DNA of 16,129 nucleotides, taken from positions 1 through 16,129 of the forward strand of contig JAGIXO010000033.1 of NCBI GenBank assembly GCA_026122915.1. Direction: 5' to 3'. Source of the DNA: Candidatus Electronema nielsenii. GTDB lineage: Bacteria > Desulfobacterota > Desulfobulbia > Desulfobulbales > Desulfobulbaceae. The position numbers were made by a program, and so were the translations under genes. Shown here in pieces: positions 1 through 6,294 of the stretch. Position 1 is the first letter of the stretch, and every line of letters begins with the position of its first letter. Under the pieces are notes generated by a model, which was given only the letters and a program-made list of their open reading frames with translations, was not told where the DNA came from and did no database searches.

Positions 1-1342
1 CAGTGCCTTTTCCTATTTCCTTGGTCGTGTAAAAAGGATCAAAAACAGCTGCAAGCTGCTCCTCAGTAATGCCAATGCCATTATCTTCAATGCGGATGCG
101 CAGAAAATGCAGCTCAGGCTGATCGGTGGACAGCACAATCTGCCCGTTATTTCGCTCAATACCGCTACTGATCGCATCCGCGCTGTTAAGCAGACAGTTG
201 AGCAAAACCTGACGTAGCTGGTCGGGATCAGCATTAATTCTGTCCTGCGCTGCCTCCGCTCGGACAATCAATTTAATCTGCTTGAACGCAGACTGCACCT
301 GCACCATTTCTACCACGGAATCTAACAGCGCGTGGACAAAAAAAATCTCAGGTCTACCTTTGGAGACTCTGGCACAATTCAGCAATTGGCGAATAAGACC
401 ACTCACTCGTTGCAATTCCTGATCGGCCCTGCAAAGGAAATCCTGATTTTCCTCGCTCTGGCCGGAGCGGGCTAACAGGTCGAGATAGCCCTGAATCACC
501 GCTAAGGGATTACCAATTTCATGCGCCAGCCCAGCGGCCATTTTTCCTACTGAAGCTAACTTTTCCACCCGAATCATCTCCTGCTGCCGTTCCTGAAGCT
601 GCCGATTAGCAACCTCTATCTCGGCTACAGTTGTCCGCAAAATCGTCCGGTCTTGCTCGATTTTCGCTAACATACTGTTCAAGCTGCTCGCCAGCTGGTT
701 GAACTCGCTGCCAGAATGATCAGCGGCAAACCAGACTGCTTCCTGCTCAGTATGCCGATCAGCCAACTGCATTAATCGCTCCACAGGCCGAACAATGAGC
801 TTGGTCATCCTGAAAAAGCTGATCACACCGAGTACCAGCAGATTGACAGCTATATAGATAAGGACGATTTTCTCCGCTTGCCAGAGCGTGATGAATAACG
901 GCAGCAGCGAGCGCGTCACCGCAACTGCGCCAATTATTTGGCCTTTCCTCAGCACCGGTCGGGCACTGGCTAAAAACGGTTGTTGCCCCCGCAGCAAGTT
1001 CGCTAAAGAGGCTGAGGCGCGCATTGTCGGCCTGCCGGCCTGAACTGCTTCGGTCGCCGTCTCGGCCATCAGCGGCGGCAGTTCAGCATGAATGTCGTCC
1101 CGTAGTAGTACCATAATCTGCCCTGATTTTTCGCCGGGATAAAATTCGATGAAAGAAAATGCTTGATTCAGATATGCCTTTTCTGCTGTTAATTGGTATG
1201 CAATATGAAGTAGCACCGCCTGATCACGCTCCGCCTCCCGCTGGAGGGCATCGCGTTTCCAAAACACAAGCAGTACCATATTCACCAGCAACATGGCGAT
1301 GAGCAACAGGGTGGCAACCGTTAGAGTCAGTTTGGTCTTCAT
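1..1342 (-). CDS. Sensor histidine kinase (NtrB/PilS-like group), C-terminus cut by window edge
   Basis: The reading frame stays open from the ATG at 1342 to the window edge, giving 447 residues without a stop. Membrane helices lie at about residues 5-28 and 158-178 and enclose a roughly 130-residue periplasmic sensor; its end (ASARPVL...GAVAV) resembles a Cache/PAS-type fold. A HAMP segment follows (about 180-232), then a coiled linker. The HisKA motif HEIGNP has the phosphoacceptor His274. The catalytic domain shows the N box (LLNSADA, about 384-390), G1 box DNGIG (420-424) and F box FDPFYTTK (434-441). Only the last ATP-lid and G2 residues are missing. HEIGNPL is typical of kinases that pair with sigma-54-activating response regulators. 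The gene is divergent from the pilin gene, whose promoter is sigma-54 type, so a PilS-like role is inferred. The ribosome site before ATG 1342 is weak. The partner regulator would lie beyond the left edge. Confidence 0.93.
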   Translation of the reverse strand, partial: MKTKLTLTVATLLLIAMLLVNMVLLVFWKRDALQREAERDQAVLLHIAYQLTAEKAYLNQAFSFIEFYPGEKSGQIMVLLRDDIHAELPPLMAETATEAVQAGRPTMRASASLANLLRGQQPFLASARPVLRKGQIIGAVAVTRSLLPLFITLWQAEKIVLIYIAVNLLVLGVISFFRMTKLIVRPVERLMQLADRHTEQEAVWFAADHSGSEFNQLASSLNSMLAKIEQDRTILRTTVAEIEVANRQLQERQQEMIRVEKLASVGKMAAGLAHEIGNPLAVIQGYLDLLARSGQSEENQDFLCRADQELQRVSGLIRQLLNCARVSKGRPEIFFVHALLDSVVEMVQVQSAFKQIKLIVRAEAAQDRINADPDQLRQVLLNCLLNSADAISSGIERNNGQIVLSTDQPELHFLRIRIEDNGIGITEEQLAAVFDPFYTTKEIGKGT

Positions 1343-1411
1343 CTTAGCTCAAACATAGCACAGCGGTGGCGACTGAAACAGAAAAAACGCTCCGGCGGCG
1401 GTCGAGTGGTG

Positions 1412-1426
1412 CAGAGATCGTCTCTG
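1412..1426. promoter_or_regulatory. 15-bp palindrome (6-3-6) near the kinase start
   Basis: CAGAGA-TCG-TCTCTG is a perfect inverted repeat with 6-bp arms and a 3-bp centre, 70 bp upstream of the kinase ATG. It has the same 6-3-6 geometry as the two elements at 1437-1473 but a different sequence. It could be an operator for the kinase gene or a second regulator's site. Function is inference only. Confidence 0.35.
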
Positions 1427-1436
1427 AAAAGGCCAA

Positions 1437-1473
1437 GTGACAAAAATTGTCAGAGCGTGACAAAAATTGTCAG
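1437..1473. promoter_or_regulatory. Tandem palindromic upstream activator sites (probable enhancer-binding-protein sites)
   Basis: The 17-mer GTGACAAAAATTGTCAG occurs twice, at 1437-1453 and 1457-1473, exactly 20 bp apart (about two helical turns, same DNA face). Each holds the perfect palindrome TGACAA-AAA-TTGTCA. The centres (1445 and 1465) lie about 171 and 151 bp upstream of the predicted sigma-54 start near 1616, a usual distance for NtrC-family activators. TGTC half-sites recall the TGTC repeats described for PilR in Pseudomonas; that link is inference. The sites also lie about 100 bp from the divergent kinase gene and could serve both. Confidence 0.72.
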
Positions 1474-1589
1474 CGGAGAGGGGGAAACGATAAGCTACAA
1501 CAGGAAAAGCTGGAGGGATAACTCAACCTGACCGCGACAACTACCTTGAGTACAAAGAAAAATAATTCCTTATTGCTTCATCAGAAAAC

Positions 1590-1605
1590 TGGCACAGTTC
1601 TTGCT
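1590..1605 (+). promoter_or_regulatory. Sigma-54 (-24/-12) promoter of the pilin gene
   Basis: TGGCAC-AGTTC-TTGCT matches the RpoN consensus TGGCAC-N5-TTGCW at every fixed position. The GG (1591-1592) and GC (1603-1604) are at the required spacing. The predicted start is near 1616, leaving a leader of about 70 nt before the pilin ATG at 1687. The paired upstream sites at 1437-1473 supply the activator binding such a promoter needs. Confidence 0.85.
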
Positions 1606-1686
1606 TCAATTAAAGCAAATGAGACAAACGCCGATAGAGAGGCAAGTAGACTCCCGGCGCACAACACACCAGAACGGAGGAACACC

Positions 1687-2112
1687 ATGAAACTGAATCA
1701 ATTGAAAATGAAAGCCAACGAGAAAGGCTTCACCCTGATCGAGCTGATGATCGTTATCGCCATCATCGGTATTTTGGCCGCCATCGCCATCCCGAACTTC
1801 ATTGCGTATCGCGATAAGGCATTCTGTACATCGGCTGAAAAAGATGCTCAGTCCATTCAGGCTGCATTGGCAAACTATTTTTCCGTGCCAAGCAATATAA
1901 GCTTTAACAAATACAACAATAAGGCAGGAATAAACACGGTGGCATTTGGAGCAGATGTCGTGCAATTATCAGGAAACAATACAGGTAAAGTAACGGCTGT
2001 CACTGGTGGGTTTAAAATAACCGTATCAGACGGCTCAGGGCGTTGTCCTGCCAGTTACACTACCCCTGCACCAAAATGGGACGGCTTGGTTTACTCCCTT
2101 ACTATGGAGTAA
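1687..2112 (+). CDS. pilA: Type IV pilin major subunit (PilA-like prepilin)
   Basis: A 141-residue prepilin. The 14-residue leader ends in KG before FTLIELMIVIAIIGILAAIA, the class-III signal cut by the prepilin peptidase between G14 and F15; E19 is the conserved Glu5 of the mature protein. The mature pilin is about 127 residues: the N-terminal helix, then a beta-rich C-terminal domain with two cysteines (C47 and C120) that could form a disulfide. The start is ATG 1687, six bases after a strong GGAGG (1676-1680). The frame is open further upstream to a TTG at 1546, but that extension would bury the leader and sits over the promoter. It is expressed from the sigma-54 promoter at 1590-1605. It could be a pseudopilin, but the single-gene context and divergent sensor kinase favour a major pilin. 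It is longer than the roughly 60-residue Geobacter-type short pilins. Confidence 0.92.
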   Translation: MKLNQLKMKANEKGFTLIELMIVIAIIGILAAIAIPNFIAYRDKAFCTSAEKDAQSIQAALANYFSVPSNISFNKYNNKAGINTVAFGADVVQLSGNNTGKVTAVTGGFKITVSDGSGRCPASYTTPAPKWDGLVYSLTME

Positions 2113-2135
2113 AAGCAAACTGATTGTTTTAGCAT

Positions 2136-2173
2136 CAACAAGAATGGGCCGTTTAAATGGTACATTCTTGTTG
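2136..2173 (+). other. Strong intercistronic hairpin after the pilin gene
   Basis: CAACAAGAATG (2136-2146) and CATTCTTGTTG (2163-2173) form a perfect 11-bp stem with a 16-nt loop, 23 nt after the pilin stop. No T-run follows, so it is not a standard intrinsic terminator. It may stabilise the pilin mRNA, attenuate read-through, or hide the ATG at 2157, which lies in the loop. Confidence 0.55.
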
Positions 2174-4202
2174 TGACAGAGAGGTCTCTTTGTATACAGC
2201 TCGCCCAAATTTGTTGTTCAGTAGTTTTTTTTGGCTTGTTATAGTACTATCCATTCCTTACAGCAACACCCTGCATGTTCCGTGGCTTTTAGATGATCAG
2301 CCAAACATTCTTGACAATACTGCTGTTCATCTTCAGCAATTTTCTTGGTCGGAAATAAAAAAGACCTTCTATGCCAATCCTGATTCGCCCGGACAGTTTT
2401 ATCGTCCTGTTGCTGTTTTCAGCCTCGCCCTGAACTGGTTTGTTGGTCAAGATAATCCTGTAGGATATCATGTAGTAAATCTCTGTATTCATATACTGAC
2501 GGCTTTTTTTCTCTATTTAGCCTGTCTGTATCTTGTCCAACTGTCCCTGCCTCCTGAAACCTTCAATCGTTCAGGCCAGTTCATTGCTTTGCTGACTGCC
2601 TTGCTATGGGCGATTAATCCCATACAAACTCAAGCAGTGACATATATTGTTCAACGTATGGCCGCCTTGGCTGCTCTATTTTCTATTATAGGTATTTTGT
2701 TCTTCCTCAAAGCACGGACAGCAGCATCCGTACAGAAAAGGGTGTTCTCAGGCTTGTGCTGTTTAGTTAGTTTTTTCATGGCCTTGGGCAGCAAGGAGAA
2801 TGCGATACTTTTTCCATTTTCACTACTCCTTATAGACCGCATTTTTTTAAAATCCTACAGGAAAATTTTACGTAACGACAGAAATAAAAAAATATTTGTG
2901 TTGTTTTTTTTATTTTTGCTTATTGCAGGATACAATTTTTTTTCAGGGATTTGTATTCCTGGTCTGAGTTACGGACATCGAACTTTCACCTTAACTCAAC
3001 GGGTCTTAGCCTCCCCTTATATTCTTCTTTTTTATCTTTCTTTGATTTTTTTCCCCTCAGCGGGAAGACTTTCCATAGAACATGATATCCTTTTGCCAAG
3101 TTCGTTATTTACTCATTGGACAACAGTTCCTTCCTTAGCAATAGGTATATTTTTTATTTTTTATTTTTTTCATCTGAGAGTAAAAAAAAGCCTTTTTTCA
3201 TTTGCAATTTTATTTTATTTTCTCAATCATTCTGTTGAATCTACAGTTCTTCATTTAGAACCATTTTTTGAGCACCGGAATTATCTCCCATCTCTTTTTC
3301 TTTTTCTTCCAATAGCTGCTTGGATAGCAGCATTACTTGACATTGCTCAGAAAAAATATGTGCATGCAGCCGTGGTCGCTGTTAGTATATCTATACTTAT
3401 ATTTTTTGGAATAAATGCCTATATCAGAAATCAAGTATGGGCATCAGCCATGAGTATCTGGCAGGATGCTCTGAATAAGGCCCCAAAAAGCAGTAGGGCT
3501 GCTATCAACTTAGCAAGTGAATATATCAAATTAGGGGATACAAAAAATGCCTTGATGCTATCAAAGCAAGCCTATGACCTATGGCATCCTACAAAAAACT
3601 ATGCTCAAGGCTTATCTTTAAACGGTCAAGGTGTTGTTGCTGATATAAAAAATGACCATTATAACGCCTCTCAATTGTTTAAACAAAGTTTAGAATTTCT
3701 TCCTAATCACAGAGAGGCAAAAAATAACTTAATTCTTTCTCTGTGCAAACAACATCGTTTTGAAGAAGCCTTGAGATATCTTGAAAATCATAGCAATCCT
3801 CGCCGTGAAGGAATTATTCTGCTCTGGCTGGGCCAAGCGGAAAAGTCTTTAGAAAAATTTCGTTCGGCATCAGAAATACTTGAAGTTGAAAATGTGACTG
3901 GCATGGGAAAGGCCTTGAGTATGCTTGGTCAATATGAACAGGCAGATTTTTACTTGGAGCAAGCTGCGCCCTTTAGTCCTCTCAGCAGTCTTATTCGGAT
4001 TGAAAATCTACTCCGTGCAGAAAAATTAGAGGACGCAGAAAGAGTTACTCTCAACATGCTGAGAGCATATTCCGCCCACGCAGTCTTTCAACATCTTTCC
4101 ATAGAAGATATGACAAGAATACCTTTAGATATTAAAATAGTTAGACCCTTTGTTTTCAAAGAGGCAGGGGGAATTTCTACCATCAAACCAGCAAGTAACT
4201 AA
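2157..4202 (+). CDS. TMTC-like GT-C membrane glycosyltransferase with C-terminal TPR repeats (copy 1)
   Basis: 681 residues from ATG 2157. That ATG has no clear ribosome site and sits in a hairpin loop; a TTG at 2190 (residue 12), preceded by AGAGAGG at 2178-2184, is a good alternative start. About 400 residues of hydrophobic membrane segments come first. The first periplasmic loop carries Asp46-Asp47 (WLLDDQPNI), the acidic pair expected of GT-C enzymes. The hallmark NPIQTQAVTYIVQRM and EHRNYLPS (372-379) are the conserved signatures of the TMTC/TPR-GT-C group. From about residue 435 to 650 the chain is helical TPR-type (DALNKAPKSSRAAINLAS onward). The family transfers sugars from lipid carriers onto proteins in eukaryotes; bacterial members are poorly characterised. 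Adjacency to the pilin suggests pilin O-glycosylation (inference). The gene is AT-rich compared with its neighbours. Confidence 0.85.
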   Translation: MVHSCCDREVSLYTARPNLLFSSFFWLVIVLSIPYSNTLHVPWLLDDQPNILDNTAVHLQQFSWSEIKKTFYANPDSPGQFYRPVAVFSLALNWFVGQDNPVGYHVVNLCIHILTAFFLYLACLYLVQLSLPPETFNRSGQFIALLTALLWAINPIQTQAVTYIVQRMAALAALFSIIGILFFLKARTAASVQKRVFSGLCCLVSFFMALGSKENAILFPFSLLLIDRIFLKSYRKILRNDRNKKIFVLFFLFLLIAGYNFFSGICIPGLSYGHRTFTLTQRVLASPYILLFYLSLIFFPSAGRLSIEHDILLPSSLFTHWTTVPSLAIGIFFIFYFFHLRVKKSLFSFAILFYFLNHSVESTVLHLEPFFEHRNYLPSLFLFLPIAAWIAALLDIAQKKYVHAAVVAVSISILIFFGINAYIRNQVWASAMSIWQDALNKAPKSSRAAINLASEYIKLGDTKNALMLSKQAYDLWHPTKNYAQGLSLNGQGVVADIKNDHYNASQLFKQSLEFLPNHREAKNNLILSLCKQHRFEEALRYLENHSNPRREGIILLWLGQAEKSLEKFRSASEILEVENVTGMGKALSMLGQYEQADFYLEQAAPFSPLSSLIRIENLLRAEKLEDAERVTLNMLRAYSAHAVFQHLSIEDMTRIPLDIKIVRPFVFKEAGGISTIKPASN

Positions 4203-4214
4203 CTCAATATACTG

Positions 4215-5714
4215 ATGTTCTATTTTGAAAAAAATATAAGCGGCAAAAAAATATCTTCTGTTCCTTTATATGTATTTCTATATTTTTTGATCTTAGCATG
4301 TTATCACAACACCTTTCAGGCTGAATGGCATTTTGATGATTTTCCAAATATTATATTTAATGATCCACTGCATCTTACAGACCTCAGCAACGATTCTCTT
4401 AAGCAGACCTTTTTTGCTTATCCAGGAGAAGCAGGAAAACTTCTTCGTCCAGTAAGCAACTTCAGCTTTGCCTTGAACTGGTTTTTTGGGCAAGACAGGG
4501 TGTTTGGATATCATCTGGTAAATTTCACTATACATTTCTTTGCCAGTATTTTTCTCTATCACACTTGCCTCCTTTTACTCAGCAGTCCAACATTTGAGAC
4601 AAGATATCAAAACAGCAAATTTTTTATAGCTGCATTAGCCGCAGTCCTCTGGGCTGTCAATCCGATTCAAACCCAAGCTGTTACCTATATTGTTCAAAGA
4701 ATGGCCTCGTTAGCGGCCTTGTTTTTCATTATCAGTATTTGGTTTTATCTCAACGCTCGTTTGAGACAGAAAAATATTTTCTATTTTGGAGTCCTTGTTG
4801 CATTTTTATTGGCAATTGGCTCTAAAGAAAATACTGTCGTACTTCCTGCTTCACTATTACTTATAGAATTAATATTTTTTCAAAAAAAAATCCGCATTAA
4901 TAAGCAAATTCTTGTTGTTTTAACAACGGCCATCGGACTTATCCTCCTTTTTACCTTTATACTGGGGGGGAGGGATTTTTTTAACAATATTTTCCAACCA
5001 TATCAAAATAGAACCTTTACAATGTGGGAAAGACTTCTCACTCAACCAAGAATACTTATTTTTTATATTAGCCTATTGTTCTATCCCTCTCCTCTGCGAC
5101 TCTCTATTGAACATGATGTTCTGTTATCTACCTCTCTTTTTTTTCCACATATAACTTTCCCTGCAATATTAATTATTATCATCCTCTTTATTGCTCCATT
5201 CTTTTTATATAAAAGGTTCCCTTTATTTTCCTTTGCGATTCTTTTTTTTCTGCTGAATCATTCAGTTGAATCAAGCATTCTAAATCTTGAACTTATTTTT
5301 GAACATCGCAACTACCTACCATCATTCTTTTTCTTTTTGCCTGTAGCCGCAACAATTCACGCAGGAATCAAAAAATATCCTAAAAAAAGTATGGCAATAA
5401 CCATGTATAGTGGTACAGCTGGGTTAATTATCCTTCTTTCTTTTGCAACTTTTTTAAGAAATACAGTATGGCTCACAGATACCGAGTTATGGATGGATGC
5501 CTTAAATAAGGCTCCGCAAAGTAGTCGGGCTTATATCAATTTAGCTGCACACCTTCAAGACAGAGGAAATAACAGAAAATCCTTTGAGCTTTTTCAGATA
5601 TCCTTGAATAATTTTTCTCAAAGTTCTTGGATAGACCGAGTTAGAGCATATAACGGCATGGCGTATAGCATGATGCATATTGGTAACTACGACCAATCAT
5701 CATTTTTTTTTTAA
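4215..5714 (+). CDS. TMTC-like GT-C/TPR glycosyltransferase (copy 2), frame ends early at a T10 tract
   Basis: A paralogue of the gene just upstream, beginning 12 bp after it; no clear ribosome site is seen before ATG 4215. It keeps the first-loop Asp41-Asp42 (WHFDDFPNI), NPIQTQAVTYIVQRMASLAA and EHRNYLPS (363-370). The rest also aligns in order with copy 1, for example RLSIEHD, FSFAILF, LNHSVES and DALNKAP. The frame stops after residue 499 (SSFFF then TAA), just as the TPR part begins. The stop is created by a run of ten T at 5703-5712. Reading on in the +1 frame gives the missing TPR region up to 6294. With nine T the product would be 692 residues, close to the 681 of copy 1. So this is either a gene with a phase-variable or slippery tract, a recent frameshift, or a sequencing error. 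The truncated form would keep the membrane catalytic part and lose nearly all repeats. Confidence 0.8.
   Translation: MFYFEKNISGKKISSVPLYVFLYFLILACYHNTFQAEWHFDDFPNIIFNDPLHLTDLSNDSLKQTFFAYPGEAGKLLRPVSNFSFALNWFFGQDRVFGYHLVNFTIHFFASIFLYHTCLLLLSSPTFETRYQNSKFFIAALAAVLWAVNPIQTQAVTYIVQRMASLAALFFIISIWFYLNARLRQKNIFYFGVLVAFLLAIGSKENTVVLPASLLLIELIFFQKKIRINKQILVVLTTAIGLILLFTFILGGRDFFNNIFQPYQNRTFTMWERLLTQPRILIFYISLLFYPSPLRLSIEHDVLLSTSLFFPHITFPAILIIIILFIAPFFLYKRFPLFSFAILFFLLNHSVESSILNLELIFEHRNYLPSFFFFLPVAATIHAGIKKYPKKSMAITMYSGTAGLIILLSFATFLRNTVWLTDTELWMDALNKAPQSSRAYINLAAHLQDRGNNRKSFELFQISLNNFSQSSWIDRVRAYNGMAYSMMHIGNYDQSSFFF
5703..5712 (+). repeat. T10 homopolymer tract at the frameshift
   Basis: Ten consecutive T followed by five A. 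In the upstream frame the tract reads Phe-Phe-Phe-TAA; in the +1 frame it reads Phe-Phe-Phe-Lys-Asn and continues for 194 residues. Loss of one T, or gain of two, rejoins the frames. Such tracts are typical of contingency loci and of polymerase slippage, and are also a known weak spot for sequencing. Confidence 0.85.
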
Positions 5715-6294
5715 AAATGCTGCCGAAATAGCAAAAGGAAAGTCAAAAAGTATATATTCAGTAGCAACTTTTCAAGAGTTAAAAATGCTTTGGCTTACAG
5801 GAAATCATCAACTATCCATTGATAGAATGGAAATATTAGTCAATGATAACCAAGATGATGATATATATGTGCAGGTGTATGCAGAAATGCTTTTTCTGAT
5901 GGATAGACACGAAGAAGCACTCACAAAGCTACAAAAAGTACTCGCTTTTTCTGATTTTCAAAGTTTAACATATAAAATGGCTCTTCTTGATCTTTCCCTT
6001 GTCTATGTAAAGATGGGCATGTACAAAAAAGCAAATTTTTACATACGGTTAGCGCAGACAATAGACAGTCCAAGAAATCAGACCATGCTTTGCCTGCTGG
6101 AACAAAATATACGAGCTGACAATCAAGCTCAGGCAGAACAGACATTTAATCAACTGATAAAAGAATTTACTTGGCCCGATCTAATGGCGATGCTTGAACA
6201 ACCCAATTTTGATTATCCTACGCTGCCTGTTTCGTATTCTCTTGTTCGACAATATGCAGCACAATGGCTTGCCGATCAACAACAATCGCCATGA
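5713..6294 (+). CDS. C-terminal TPR part of copy 2, out of frame with its N-terminal part
   Basis: This +1-frame segment continues the copy 2 protein. It has no believable start of its own: the first in-frame candidate is a TTG at 5680, inside the upstream coding sequence and without a ribosome site. The residues are amphipathic helix pairs of TPR type, such as YDQSSFFFKNAAEIA when joined across the tract, then HEEALTKLQKV and MYKKANFYIRLAQTI. There are no internal stops, and the frame still ends in an ATGA overlap with the next gene (6291-6294). The lack of decay suggests the full-length protein is still made at least some of the time, or that the shift is very recent or artefactual. Confidence 0.75.
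   Translation, partial: KNAAEIAKGKSKSIYSVATFQELKMLWLTGNHQLSIDRMEILVNDNQDDDIYVQVYAEMLFLMDRHEEALTKLQKVLAFSDFQSLTYKMALLDLSLVYVKMGMYKKANFYIRLAQTIDSPRNQTMLCLLEQNIRADNQAQAEQTFNQLIKEFTWPDLMAMLEQPNFDYPTLPVSYSLVRQYAAQWLADQQQSP

Noticed and set aside
1521..1551. ACTCAA/TTGAGT inverted repeat with a 19-nt spacer between activator sites and promoter
   Set aside because: Six-base arms with a long spacer are expected by chance at this frequency; no supporting context.
1629..1659. CGCCG/CGGCG stem in the pilin leader
   Set aside because: Only five base pairs with a 21-nt loop; too weak to call a regulatory structure.
1546..1686. Upstream extension of the pilin frame from a TTG at 1546
   Set aside because: It would add 47 residues before the prepilin leader and covers the sigma-54 promoter; ATG 1687 has a strong GGAGG and gives a normal 14-residue leader.
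1606..1965. Antisense reading frame over the pilin
   Set aside because: A shadow frame with no ribosome site or recognisable protein character; it lies over a well-supported pilin gene.
1687..2112. Conductive (e-pilin) interpretation of the pilin
   Set aside because: Conductivity claims rest on short, aromatic-rich pilins of about 60 residues; this mature protein is about 127 residues with a beta-rich domain, and nothing in the sequence shows conductivity.
5680..6294. Independent small TPR gene starting at TTG 5680
   Set aside because: No ribosome site, the start lies inside the upstream coding sequence, and the protein continues the interrupted TPR domain of the upstream frame.
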